Assembly: GCA_036270655.1 (NCBI GenBank) | Contig: DATBCD010000084.1 | Span: 1-51,850, forward strand | Length of the DNA: 51,850 nt | Source of the DNA: VBCK01 sp036270655 | Lineage (GTDB): Bacteria > Pseudomonadota > Gammaproteobacteria > Burkholderiales > Burkholderiaceae_F | Reading direction: 5' to 3' | Part shown: in pieces, positions 18,340-27,435 of the stretch | Numbering within the stretch: position 1 is the stretch's first letter | Layout: the number at the start of each line of letters is the position of its first letter | Position numbers and translations under genes: made by a program | Notes under the pieces: generated by a model | What the model was told of the DNA's origin: nothing | The model's input: the letters and a program-made list of their open reading frames with translations, nothing else | Databases searched by the model: none

Positions 18340-18978
18340 ATGACGCCTTCAAACGGTATCGGAAGAGATCGAAAGCCTGCGCGCGAACGGCACAGCCGGG
18401 AGTCGCCCGACGTTCGTCGCAAATCGCTCATCCAGGCCACGATGCGCTCGATCGCCAAATACGGATACGCCGGAACGACGATCGGCAGGATTTGCGCCGA
18501 GGCGAAGGTCTCGCGCGGGCTGATCAATCATCATTTCGACACGAAGGAGGAGTTGATCCGTCAGTCGTACAAGGAGCTGTGCGACGAATGGGTGTTTCAG
18601 ACGCGCGACATGCTGCTGGACGCTCATCGCGATCCGGAAGACAGGCTGCGGGCGATGATTCGCGTCAGTTTCGGCCGTGGCCTGTTCAAGCAGGAATATC
18701 TGGGCATCTGGGTCGGTTTCTGGAGCGCCATCGGCAAATCGGCGACCTTGAGAAAGCTCAACCGGGAGCTTTACAAACAGGACCGCGAGGCCTACCGGAA
18801 GCTCTTCGATGAGATCGCCGCCAAGCGCGGCAAGTCGATCGATTCGCGCCGCGCGGCAATCTCGCTGACCGCGCTGATGGACGGACTGTGGCTGGAATGG
18901 TGCCTCGACCCGAAGGGCTTCACGCCGGAAGAGGCCGCAGGCGTCTGCCTGGATCTGGTGTCCCGGACATTCGCCTGA
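18340..18978 (+). CDS. TetR-family regulator, BetI-like
   Basis: One-component DNA-binding repressor of 212 residues. The longer upstream open frame is read-through of an antisense frame; ATG 18340 with AGGA just upstream gives a normal TetR length. The N-terminal helix-turn-helix spans about residues 30-75 (LIQATMRSIAKYGYAGTTIG, then AEAKVSRGLINHHFDTKEEL), closest to BetI, the choline-responsive repressor. The C-terminal ligand domain contains GLFKQEYLGIWVGFWSAIGK and ALMDGLWLEWCLDP, again BetI-like. It converges on the aminotransferase-Rieske operon, so it is a candidate regulator of that operon through the palindrome at 21696-21715; this is inference. Confidence 0.9.
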   Translation: MTPSNGIGRDRKPARERHSRESPDVRRKSLIQATMRSIAKYGYAGTTIGRICAEAKVSRGLINHHFDTKEELIRQSYKELCDEWVFQTRDMLLDAHRDPEDRLRAMIRVSFGRGLFKQEYLGIWVGFWSAIGKSATLRKLNRELYKQDREAYRKLFDEIAAKRGKSIDSRRAAISLTALMDGLWLEWCLDPKGFTPEEAAGVCLDLVSRTFA

Positions 18979-19025
18979 CTTGCGATCATCCGCCGCCGAT
19001 CAGGCGCACCCTCCGCGGCGACGCC

Positions 19026-20441
19026 TCAAGCGACGTCGATTCCAAGCTGATGCTCGACATCGCGCATGGTGCGCAAAATGGCCTCGTGCAGGATGTCGAA
19101 CATCCGATCGATCTCGACGCGCGTGATGATCAGCGGCGGGGAAAAGACGCACTGATTGATCAGCGGCCGCACCATCAAGCCCAGCTCGTGACAGTGGCGG
19201 TCGATGCGCGCGCCCAGCTCCACGTCGAGGGCGAGCACCTGCCGCTCCTCCAGATCGGGGCCGTGCGCGTGCGCCACGGTGCACTCCACGCAACCGACCA
19301 GGCCCATGCCGCGCGTGTCGAACACCAGGGGAATGTCGCGCAGCGAGTTCAATCTGCGCTGGAAATGCGGAGCCACCTCGCGCACGTGCTCCAGAATGCG
19401 CTCCCGCTCGATGATCTCGATGTTCTTCAAGGCGGCCGCGCAGCTGACCGGATGGCCCGAATAGGTAAAGCCGCTGGAAAAGCATGCATCGCTGGAATTG
19501 GCGCCTGCCACTTCGTTGAACAGGCGATCGGACAGCAGCCAGGCGCCCAGCGGCACATAGCCCGACGTCAGCCCCTTGGCGCACGTGATGATGTCGGGCT
19601 CGATGCCGAACACGTCCTTTGAAGCGAACCAGTGCCCCAGGCGGCCGAAGGCGGTCACGATCTCGTCCGCGATGAAAAGCACGTCGTGCTTGCGGCACAC
19701 TTCCCAGCAGCGGCGCAGGTAGCCTTCGGGCGGGACGATCACGCCGCCCGATGCCTGGATGGGCTCGGCGATGAACGCGGCGACGTGCTCCGGCCCGACC
19801 TCGAGAATCCTGGCTTCCAGGTCATTGACCTTCTCGTCGCAGAACGCCTCCACGCTGACGCCGGCCGGACGCCGCGCCGGGTTGACGTGAGGCAGGAAGT
19901 GGGTCAGCGGTGAAGCAAGATCGAACCAGTTCCTGTCGCCGCGCCACCTGCTCGTGACCGTGGCGCACAGATGGGTGCCCCCGTGGTACGCGTTGGCGCG
20001 CGAGATCAGGTGCTTCTTGCCGGGCCGGCCCTTCAGGTTGTTGTAGAACTGGACAAACCGCAATGCCGTGTCGACCGCGCTCGAGCCGTCGGTCGTGAAA
20101 AAAACGTGCTTCAGGTCGCCCGGCGCCTTCTCGACCAGGCGTGCGGCCAGCTGCGCTGGCGGCGCGCTGGTCAGCGAAAACGGGTTCATGTACGGCAGTC
20201 GCATGACCTGATCGGCGATCGCGTCGGCCATTTCCCTGCGCTGGTAGCCGATCTGCACGCACCACATGCCGCCGGGCCCGTCGATCAGCCTGTGGCCGTG
20301 CTCGTCGTACACGTAGATGCCCTCGGCGTGGCTCACGATCGTGCGGTTCGCACGGCCGGCGTCCGGCAGGTATTCCCACGGATGGAACCAGCGGCTGTTG
20401 TCGTCCTGCCGGATTCGGTCGAAGTCCTGCGGCGGATTCAT
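19026..20441 (-). CDS. Class III pyridoxal-phosphate aminotransferase
   Basis: PLP-dependent aminotransferase of 471 residues, probably moving an omega-amino group to a keto acid such as pyruvate. Start at ATG 20441 (MNPPQDFDR), seven bases after GGGAG. The PLP lysine is K289 in CAKGLTSGYVP, with the ring-contacting IADEIVTAFGR just before, TDGSSAVDTALRF for phosphate binding, and SSGFTYSGHPVSCAAAL. It follows the Rieske oxygenase gene by 72 bases on the same strand, so the pair probably acts in one catabolic route for an amine. Exact substrate (polyamine, beta-alanine, taurine or other) cannot be read from the sequence. Confidence 0.9.
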   Translation of the reverse strand: MNPPQDFDRIRQDDNSRWFHPWEYLPDAGRANRTIVSHAEGIYVYDEHGHRLIDGPGGMWCVQIGYQRREMADAIADQVMRLPYMNPFSLTSAPPAQLAARLVEKAPGDLKHVFFTTDGSSAVDTALRFVQFYNNLKGRPGKKHLISRANAYHGGTHLCATVTSRWRGDRNWFDLASPLTHFLPHVNPARRPAGVSVEAFCDEKVNDLEARILEVGPEHVAAFIAEPIQASGGVIVPPEGYLRRCWEVCRKHDVLFIADEIVTAFGRLGHWFASKDVFGIEPDIITCAKGLTSGYVPLGAWLLSDRLFNEVAGANSSDACFSSGFTYSGHPVSCAAALKNIEIIERERILEHVREVAPHFQRRLNSLRDIPLVFDTRGMGLVGCVECTVAHAHGPDLEERQVLALDVELGARIDRHCHELGLMVRPLINQCVFSPPLIITRVEIDRMFDILHEAILRTMRDVEHQLGIDVA

Positions 20442-20513
20442 GCTGCACTCCCTGCGTCGAGGCCCGTGAGGGGGTCGGATCGATGGGCTGTCCTGGCGCG
20501 ACACACGCCGGCC

Positions 20514-21635
20514 TCAGGCCTGCAGAACCTGCGCCACGCGGTGGTGGAAGTGCGCAACGCCGTGCTCGCTGATTGCGCTGCGCTGGCGGTCGACCATCAC
20601 GCGCCCGCGCCCGCGATACCCGCGCGACTTAAGCCCCCGCTGGACGCTCTCCACCAGCGACAGGTCCTCGGCGCGGAAGACGTCGCGATAGTAGGCGATG
20701 ATCTCCATCTGCCTGACGGTGGGCTCTTCCGCCGGCAGGTAGAAATCGTAGTACTGCACCGTCGTGTCGGCGTCGACGGGCACCATCGTGTTGACCGTCA
20801 TCATGCCCACGTTGCCGGGCGTAATGTTGATCATCGCGGTCGGCCACAGATAGAAGCCGGCATACGTGGGGTTGGCCGGATTCGATTCGACCGCGTATCC
20901 CGCGGAGGAGGGCCTGGCCTGGCCGATCTGCACCGTCCAGGCGCCGTGCAGATCATGGTGGTACGTGTCCATGTCGACCGATCTGACGAACCCGGGGTGC
21001 GCGGGGGCACAGTGATAGCACTCCAGGTAGTTGTCGACGATTGCCTTCCAGTTCGATCGGGTCGTGTGCGGGATTTGATGGGCCTTTGCCCGTATCAGCC
21101 GGTTCACGCCGGGCAGGCGGGACACGATCGCCTCTTCCAGCCCCGGCGCCTCCTCGCGCAGCGGCCGGGCGTCCGGGTCGAGGTTCACGTACACCAGCCC
21201 GCAGAGCTCCTCGACGCGAACCGGCGACAGGTTGGCCTGGCTCGCATCGAACGCCTCGACGTTCTCGCAATTGCGCGCGCGCGCCAGCTTGCCGTCCAGG
21301 CCGAAGGTCCAAGCGTGGTACGGGCAGACGATCACATTGCGGGCTTTGCCGCATCCTCTGACCAGCTGATGGGCGCGATGGGGACAGACGTTATAAAAGG
21401 CGCGCAGCACCCCGTCCTGACCGCGCACCACGAAAATCTCGTCGCCCGCCACCAGCGCGGTCGCATAGGCGTTGGGCTCGCGCACGTCGCTGCTGCCGAG
21501 CACGGCAATCCAGGAGCGCGCAAAAATGCGCTCGGTCTCGATCCGGAAGACGCCCGCGTCCGTGTAGTAACTGGCCGGCATCGTGTAGGCCACGTCCGGG
21601 TTGGAGCAGATATCGATCCGTTGCAGCGTCGTCAT
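20514..21635 (-). CDS. Rieske [2Fe-2S] oxygenase, carnitine/betaine-type
   Basis: Terminal oxygenase of 373 residues. Rieske ligands are C84, H86, C104 and H107 (CPHRA, CPYHAW). The catalytic domain has the NYLECYHCAPAH motif with iron ligands H208 and H213, and the residue that bridges to the Rieske cluster of a neighbouring subunit is E205 rather than the usual Asp. A Glu at this point is known for carnitine monooxygenase CntA and related quaternary-amine oxygenases. No reductase gene is adjacent. It is first in a two-gene operon with the aminotransferase; a 20-bp palindrome lies 61-80 bases upstream. Substrate is inferred only at the level of an amine or quaternary ammonium compound. Confidence 0.92.
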   Translation of the reverse strand: MTTLQRIDICSNPDVAYTMPASYYTDAGVFRIETERIFARSWIAVLGSSDVREPNAYATALVAGDEIFVVRGQDGVLRAFYNVCPHRAHQLVRGCGKARNVIVCPYHAWTFGLDGKLARARNCENVEAFDASQANLSPVRVEELCGLVYVNLDPDARPLREEAPGLEEAIVSRLPGVNRLIRAKAHQIPHTTRSNWKAIVDNYLECYHCAPAHPGFVRSVDMDTYHHDLHGAWTVQIGQARPSSAGYAVESNPANPTYAGFYLWPTAMINITPGNVGMMTVNTMVPVDADTTVQYYDFYLPAEEPTVRQMEIIAYYRDVFRAEDLSLVESVQRGLKSRGYRGRGRVMVDRQRSAISEHGVAHFHHRVAQVLQA

Positions 21636-21695
21636 CCCGCAACTCCGATGAAAAGCGGCGTAGTCGTCGCACCGCCCGATCGACCGCCGATCATG

Positions 21696-21715
21696 TTAAA
21701 CGAACGTTCATTCAA
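21696..21715. promoter_or_regulatory. 20-bp palindrome, likely TetR-type operator
   Basis: The plus strand reads ttaaacgaacgttcattcaa; its two ten-base arms match at 8 of 10 positions around a perfect GAACGTTC core. It lies in the 234-base gap between the divergent Rieske gene (start 21635) and RND pump gene (start 21870), and so could control both. The nearby BetI-like regulator is the obvious candidate protein, unproven. Confidence 0.55.
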
Positions 21716-21869
21716 GGTATAGCGCCCGCGTCTGCCGCCCGCTCACGGTCGTACTGATCCGATCGAGCCAGGCCGGGCCCCGGCGCGCCGGTACCGGTAC
21801 GATGGGCGCATGAGCCGAGGATCGGCCGAAGCGCCAGGCCAGACGTTATCTTCCCCCGATGTCTGAAAC

Positions 21870-24800
21870 GTGGATATCGATCGTCCTGATTCGACCGTGA
21901 ACGTGTCGGCTCCGTTCATCCTGCGGCCGATCGCGACATCGCTGCTGATGTCGCTCGTGCTGATGCTCGGCATCGGGGCGTATGTCCTGCTGCCGATCGC
22001 CGCCCTGCCGCAAGTGGACCTGCCGACCATCCAGATCTCGGCCTCGCTGCCGGGAGCGGCGCCGGAGGTCATGGCGACGTCGGTGACGAGCCCGCTGGAG
22101 CGGCAGCTCGCGCTGATTTCCGGGCTGACCGAGATGACGTCGACCAGCTCGCTTGGAAATTCCGCGATCACGGTGCAGTTCGACCTGAACCGCAACATCG
22201 ACTCGGCCGCACAGGATGTGCAGGCGGCATTGAACGCGGCCGCCGGCAACCTGCCGAAGAACCTGCCCCATCCGCCGACTTACGAAAAGGCCAACCCCGC
22301 CGATTTTCAAATCATGTCGCTGGCGGTCAGCTCCGACGTGCTGCCGCTGCGGGAGGTGGATCGCTATGCCGACTCCTACATCGCGCAGCAACTGTCGCGC
22401 GTGCCGGGGGTCGGGCTGGTCGATCTGCACGGCGAGCAGAAGCCCGCGGTGCGGGTGCAGATCGATCCGCGCAAGATCGCCTGGCTCGGCATCAGCCTGG
22501 AGCAGATCCGTGCCGTGCTGGCGGTTTCGACCGTCGATGCGCCCAAGGGCACGCTCGACAGCCCGACGCGCTCGCTGACGGTGGAGACGACCGACCAGCT
22601 GACGCTCGCCAGCGCGTTCGACGACCTGGTGGTCGCGTATCGAAACGGCGCTCCGATTCATGTGCGCGATGTCGGAAAAGCCGTCGACAGCGTCGAGGAC
22701 GTCAAGCAGGCGGCCTGGATCGGCAGCCGGCGCGCGATCATCGTCGACATCCACAAGCAGCCGGGCTTCAACGTCGCGGCGACGGTCGATGCGATCAAGG
22801 CGCGCCTGCCGGAGCTGGAAAGATCGCTGCCGAGCGCGATCAGCGTCCAGGTCGCCAGCGATCGGACCCAGACCATCCGCGCGGCGATCGCCGACATCCA
22901 GTTCACGATGCTGGTGTCGGTCGTGCTGGTGGTGCTGGTCGTGTTCGCTTTCCTGCGCGGCCTGTGGGCGACGCTGATCCCGGCCGTTGCGATTCCGCTG
23001 TCGATCGTCGGCACGTTCGGCGTGATGTACCTGCTCGGCTATACGGTCAACAACCTCACGCTGATGGGCCTGACCATCGCGGTCGGTTTCGTCGTCGACG
23101 ACGCGATCGTCGTGATCGAGAACATCACGCGCCACATCGAAGGCGGGCAGTCGGCCTTGCGCGCCGCTCTGGACGGCGCCCGCCAGGTCGGCTTCACGGT
23201 CGTCTCGATGACCACGTCGCTGATCGCCGCTTTCATTCCGCTGCTGCTGATGGGCGGAACGGTCGGCCGCCTGTTTCGCGAATTCTCGGTCACGGTCAGC
23301 GTCGCCCTGCTGGTCTCGGCGGTGGTTTCGCTGACCCTGACGCCGACCATGTGCCGGGTCTTCCTGCACCTCGACCCGCCCGGCCGGCAGGGGCGCGTGG
23401 CGCGGCTGGCGGAGCGCGGCTACAACGCCATGCTGGCGTGGTACGAGCGCACGCTCGACTGGGCGCTTGGTCACAGCCGCTTGATGCTGGCTCTGACGCT
23501 TGCGACGATGGGGGTGACGGTGCTGCTGTACTGGGCCGTGCCGAAGGGCTTCTTTCCGCAGCAGGATACGGGACTGATCTACGGCTCGACCGAAGCGCCG
23601 GTCGACATTTCGGCGCCGGCGATGTCGGCACGGCAGCTGGCGCTGGTGCGGGTCGTGATGGACGACCCCGACGTGGACCTGGTGTACAGCTGGATCGGCG
23701 AGACCTCCAAGCCCAACAACGGACGGCTGGTGATCGGGTTGAAGCCGTTCTCGCAGCGCCACGCGAGCGCGTCCCAGATCCTGGCGCGCCTGCGCGAGCG
23801 CGCCGTCCAGGTGCCGGGGATCACGCTGCGGATGCAGGCCCGGCAGGATCTGCAGGTCGGCGGCCGCGCCAGCCGAACGCAGTTCCAGTACACGCTGGAA
23901 GACACCGATCCGCGCGAGCTGTACGCCTGGGCCCCGCGCCTGCTCGAGGCGCTGCGGGCGCTGCCGCAGGTGCAGGATTTGAACAGCGACCTGGAGACCC
24001 CGGCGCCCGGCATGACCATCGTGATCAATCGCGGCCGGGCGGGACAGTTCGGCATTTCGCCCCAACTGCTCGACGATACGCTGTACGACGCGCTGGGCCA
24101 GCGCCAGGTCGCAACGATCTTCACCAACATCGACCAGTACCATGTGGTGCTGGAAGTCGATCCCGATCACAAACTCGACGCCAGCTCGCTCAACGAGATC
24201 TACGTGCCCTCCGGCGACGGCAAGCAGATTCCGCTGTCGGTGTTCGCCCGCTTCGAAGACAATACGGCCCCCTTGCTGATCAGCCACCAGGGCCAGTTTC
24301 CGGCGGTGACGCTGTCATTCAATCTGGCGCCGGGAGTCGCGCTGGGCGACGCGGTCCCGCTGGTCGAATCGACGATCCGCGAGTTGCGGATGCCGGCCAC
24401 CTTGCACGGCAGTTTCCAGGGCACGGCGCAGGCGTTCAAAGAGACGCTGGCCACCCAACCCTATCTGATCGCCGCCGCCTTGATCGCCGTGTACATCGTG
24501 CTCGGCATATTGTACGAAAGCTACGTTCACCCGATCACCATTCTGTCGACCCTGCCGTCGGCCGGCCTCGGCGCGTTGCTGGCGCTGATGCTGTGCCGCT
24601 TCGAGCTGAGCGTGATCTCGCTGATCGGCATCATCCTGCTGATCGGAATCGTGAAGAAAAACGCGATCATGATGATCGACTTCGCGCTCGAGGCCGAACG
24701 GCTGCAGGGGCTCGACAGCGCGGCTTCCATCCGCGCCGCCTGCCTGCTGCGCTTCCGGCCGATCATGATGACGACGATGGCGGCCATTCTCGGAGGATTG

Positions 24801-25007
24801 CCGCTGGCGGTCGGAACCGGCGCCGGAGCCGAGGTGCGCGCCCCGCTGGGAGTGGCGATCGTCGGCGGACTTCTGGTGTCGCAGGTTCTGACGCTCTACA
24901 CGACCCCTGTGATCTATCTTTACATGGACCGGATGGCGCACGGGCTGGGCCGTCGCGCCGCGCGCGGTGTCAATCCAGATACTTCGGGAAAGGCGGCAGC
25001 GCCTTGA
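21870..25007 (+). CDS. RND multidrug efflux transporter, HAE-1 (MdtB/MdtC-like)
   Basis: Proton-driven inner-membrane efflux pump of 1045 residues. Start is GTG at 21870, with a weak ribosome site. The usual topology is visible: TM1 after FILRPIATSLLMS, a first periplasmic porter domain, TM2-6 with the DDAIVVIENITRHIEGG proton-relay motif and FREFSVTVSVALLVSAVVS, a second porter domain with PKGFFPQQDTGLIYG, and TM8-12 ending around 1025. It resembles the MdtBC branch (SATSLLM..., LPQVDLPTIQI). No membrane-fusion or outer-membrane partner gene is next to it, which is unusual. It is divergent from the Rieske operon across a putative operator. Confidence 0.93.
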   Translation: MDIDRPDSTVNVSAPFILRPIATSLLMSLVLMLGIGAYVLLPIAALPQVDLPTIQISASLPGAAPEVMATSVTSPLERQLALISGLTEMTSTSSLGNSAITVQFDLNRNIDSAAQDVQAALNAAAGNLPKNLPHPPTYEKANPADFQIMSLAVSSDVLPLREVDRYADSYIAQQLSRVPGVGLVDLHGEQKPAVRVQIDPRKIAWLGISLEQIRAVLAVSTVDAPKGTLDSPTRSLTVETTDQLTLASAFDDLVVAYRNGAPIHVRDVGKAVDSVEDVKQAAWIGSRRAIIVDIHKQPGFNVAATVDAIKARLPELERSLPSAISVQVASDRTQTIRAAIADIQFTMLVSVVLVVLVVFAFLRGLWATLIPAVAIPLSIVGTFGVMYLLGYTVNNLTLMGLTIAVGFVVDDAIVVIENITRHIEGGQSALRAALDGARQVGFTVVSMTTSLIAAFIPLLLMGGTVGRLFREFSVTVSVALLVSAVVSLTLTPTMCRVFLHLDPPGRQGRVARLAERGYNAMLAWYERTLDWALGHSRLMLALTLATMGVTVLLYWAVPKGFFPQQDTGLIYGSTEAPVDISAPAMSARQLALVRVVMDDPDVDLVYSWIGETSKPNNGRLVIGLKPFSQRHASASQILARLRERAVQVPGITLRMQARQDLQVGGRASRTQFQYTLEDTDPRELYAWAPRLLEALRALPQVQDLNSDLETPAPGMTIVINRGRAGQFGISPQLLDDTLYDALGQRQVATIFTNIDQYHVVLEVDPDHKLDASSLNEIYVPSGDGKQIPLSVFARFEDNTAPLLISHQGQFPAVTLSFNLAPGVALGDAVPLVESTIRELRMPATLHGSFQGTAQAFKETLATQPYLIAAALIAVYIVLGILYESYVHPITILSTLPSAGLGALLALMLCRFELSVISLIGIILLIGIVKKNAIMMIDFALEAERLQGLDSAASIRAACLLRFRPIMMTTMAAILGGLPLAVGTGAGAEVRAPLGVAIVGGLLVSQVLTLYTTPVIYLYMDRMAHGLGRRAARGVNPDTSGKAAAP

Positions 25008-25157
25008 AATCGAGGCAGCGTAGATGGCCCTGAGCCATTTTCCCGCACGGTGCCCGCGTAATCGCTTTACCCGGAGCATGGATTTTGCCGACCCTTGAGC
25101 GAGTTCAGCTTAATCTGTGAGCGCACTGTCCCGCTTCGGGAAAGCTGGAGGGCAGAA

Positions 25158-26111
25158 ATGCGCTGCATGACCCGTTCAAACGTTCTAGCGCAGGTTTTGC
25201 CGGTCGTGCTGGTGACGGCGGCCCATGCGGCCGGCGTGTCCGATCCGGCGGCACCTTCCGACACGGCTACCTATGCCAGGATGGACCTCGCTGCGCAGTA
25301 CCTTGCCGCACGAAGCGACATTCGTGGGTCTATCACCTATGCCACCGGGGCTGGCGGGGGGCCGCCACTAAGCGATCCCCACGCCTTGGAAAAGATAAAA
25401 GAAGCACTCCTGAGGGAGGCGAGGCACGGACCGAACTGGGGTCCCGAAAATCCCGAATGGAAGCGGATGGCAGCCCTGATCGACCAGGATATGCCGCAGA
25501 TCCAAAGCGAGCTGGCACCCACTAAAGATCCGGCTCTTCTGAAGAGGATCGACGAGGCCGTGATCGGGAGCCTTGCCCGGCACCTGAGCACGGACCAGTT
25601 GGAAGCGCTGATCCAGTTCTACTCGACTTCGCCGGGAAAGCAGTTTGCGACGACTCAAAGGCAGATGCTCAACGACGTGTGGGCGGGGTATGGGAAGGCG
25701 CTGATGGCGGACCTTCGGGGTCAGAAGCCGCGGAGCACGGATAACCCGACCGAAGAGGAATTGAAGGAGATGGCCGGCTTGGTTGCCGAATATGGCGAGA
25801 TCCATCTGGGGCTGACGGATCCCGGACCTGACGCGGATCGTTCGGGTCGGGCAGCGATTCCTATGGTTTTCGCAGCCGGAATTCGCGCTGATTTTCCGCT
25901 CCTGCGGGACAGATGGCAGAGCATTCCGGAAGCGGACCGGAAGGCGATTCTTGCGTGGCGGGACGCCCCGCTTTTTGGCGCGGAGCGCGATGCCCTGGGT
26001 GAAGCGGCCAGGGATATTCGCCGCGTATCCGACCCTGCGGCGCCTGCACGTCACTACCTGCAGGTGATGGAGAAGTACAAAAGGAAGTGGGCTGCACAGA
26101 TGAGCCGGTGA
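25158..26111 (+). CDS. Exported protein with DUF2059-like helical segment
   Basis: Unknown function. ATG 25158 is preceded by GGAGGGCAG and gives 317 residues with a signal peptide ending at AAHAAG. The central part is helical and includes ARHLSTDQLEALIQFYSTSP, which resembles the DUF2059 pattern (a helix, then FYSSPAG). The rest is charged and soluble, so a periplasmic protein is likely. It follows the RND pump by 150 bases in the same direction and converges on the next gene with 18 bases between stops. Base composition appears less GC-rich than the pump gene. I cannot give a role. Confidence 0.7.
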   Translation: MRCMTRSNVLAQVLPVVLVTAAHAAGVSDPAAPSDTATYARMDLAAQYLAARSDIRGSITYATGAGGGPPLSDPHALEKIKEALLREARHGPNWGPENPEWKRMAALIDQDMPQIQSELAPTKDPALLKRIDEAVIGSLARHLSTDQLEALIQFYSTSPGKQFATTQRQMLNDVWAGYGKALMADLRGQKPRSTDNPTEEELKEMAGLVAEYGEIHLGLTDPGPDADRSGRAAIPMVFAAGIRADFPLLRDRWQSIPEADRKAILAWRDAPLFGAERDALGEAARDIRRVSDPAAPARHYLQVMEKYKRKWAAQMSR

Positions 26112-26129
26112 TTGCCTGGCTATCGGCGT

Positions 26130-27212
26130 TCAGCCGTGGCTCGGCCCGTGCCATGGACCCTGGCCACTCGCGTGTGCTGGCGGGCCGCTGCGCGCCGGCG
26201 CCTGGTTGCCTGGCCCGCGCGGGGTAGTGAACGCCGCGGCACGGACCGGTTCCCTGTACGACACGGGCGCTCGCGCCGGGTAAGAAGGAGCGGCCGCTCT
26301 ATGCTGAGCCGGCTGAACCGTCGGCGCTGACAGGGCCGGCGCAGCCCAATGAGCAGGGGGTTGGTGCGCCGCGCGTTGCTCAGGCGCATCGATGGGTTGC
26401 CGCTGCTGAGGCGACCGGCCAGCGACCGCGTTCCCGTTGCTGGACGCAGCGGCCTCGACTGGGCGCCGGCCGGTGGCGTCACGACCCATGGCCGCGCCGC
26501 CGCCATGACCCTCGAACACGCCCGGCCGTGGTGTTGCGGCTACCGTCGGCTGCCCGCGGTTGAGCGATGCTCGCAGCGCCGGCAGCGTGCGCGCCGCCGA
26601 TTCATGGTGCTGTTGCTCGGGGGTGGCCCCGTAGTGCGGCCTGCGCTCTGCCGCCTGCTCGCCGACCGTTGGACGGAGCTGGATGCCGCCAGGGCCGCCG
26701 TTGTAGCTCGCGCGAGCCTCCGGGAATCGGTTGTTCACGGTCGTTTCGTTGTACACGTTCGTGATCGAGACGTTGCGGATGTTGGTTACACCGCGGTTAT
26801 AGAAGAACGCGCCGCGGTTCCAGTAGCCGCCGGCAAACCCGGTGCCGAAGTAGCCGAAGCCGTAGTTGATGCCGCCGTAGAAGCCCACGCGCGGACCCCA
26901 GTAGCCCGCATGCCATGCGTAGAAGCCGTCCGCGAAACCCCAATAGCCCGGCGTCCAGAGCAATCCCGTGGCGGGCGCGAGCACCCAGGTGCCCGGCACC
27001 CAGTAGTATCCGTCGTCCGGATCGTAGGCCCAGTAACCGGGGGTCCACAGGTAGCCCTCGGCCGGGCAGGGGGGCTGGACGTACACGGGCAACGGCGGCG
27101 GCGCAAAGCCGATCGATACGCCGATGCCCCAGGCCCGGGCATCACAGGCCACCGAGGCGGCAGCAAGAGCGAGCACCACGAGCAGCGAGCGATGGAATCT
27201 GGTGGTCTTCAT
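26130..27212 (-). CDS. YXWGXW-repeat exported protein
   Basis: A 360-residue exported protein of unknown function. The ATG at 27212 has AAGGAGCG upstream and starts a signal peptide (SLLVVLALAAASVACDARA). Residues about 50-110 hold the aromatic repeat of this family: YLWTPGYWAYDPDDGYYWVP, then LLWTPGYWGF and FYAWHAGYWG. A Gly/Tyr/Phe-rich stretch (GINYGFGYFGTGFAGGYW) follows, then a long disordered tail rich in Ala, Pro, Arg, His and Gln. Such proteins are thought to sit in the cell envelope; no activity is established that I know of. Confidence 0.8.
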   Translation of the reverse strand: MKTTRFHRSLLVVLALAAASVACDARAWGIGVSIGFAPPPLPVYVQPPCPAEGYLWTPGYWAYDPDDGYYWVPGTWVLAPATGLLWTPGYWGFADGFYAWHAGYWGPRVGFYGGINYGFGYFGTGFAGGYWNRGAFFYNRGVTNIRNVSITNVYNETTVNNRFPEARASYNGGPGGIQLRPTVGEQAAERRPHYGATPEQQHHESAARTLPALRASLNRGQPTVAATPRPGVFEGHGGGAAMGRDATGRRPVEAAASSNGNAVAGRSPQQRQPIDAPEQRAAHQPPAHWAAPALSAPTVQPAQHRAAAPSYPARAPVSYREPVRAAAFTTPRGPGNQAPARSGPPAHASGQGPWHGPSHG

Positions 27213-27435
27213 AGGTCTGCGCTCCTTCCGGATGGCACCGGTTCCTCACATAACGCGGGCCCTGGATGGCAGGTTCACGCAGGCGTGGCGTGCGCGTGCA
27301 ACAACGTGTGACAGCGCGGCCGTACTGAAACAATGAGACACACTTTGATCGGCCTCGTGGCGGCCCTGACGGCCGCGCGAGGCGCCGCGGGCAGACCTGC
27401 AGAGGATCGCGCACCCGGGCGTGCAACCGCACGCG

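Noticed and set aside
21846..24287. An 813-codon minus-strand frame opposite the RND pump
   Set aside because: Antisense shadow with composition dominated by Arg, Gln, His and Asp; the plus-strand pump has intact RND motifs.
27213..27435. Gap between the YXWGXW gene and nadB searched for a promoter or small gene
   Set aside because: No convincing -35/-10 pair or coding frame was found apart from the ribosome site at 27212.
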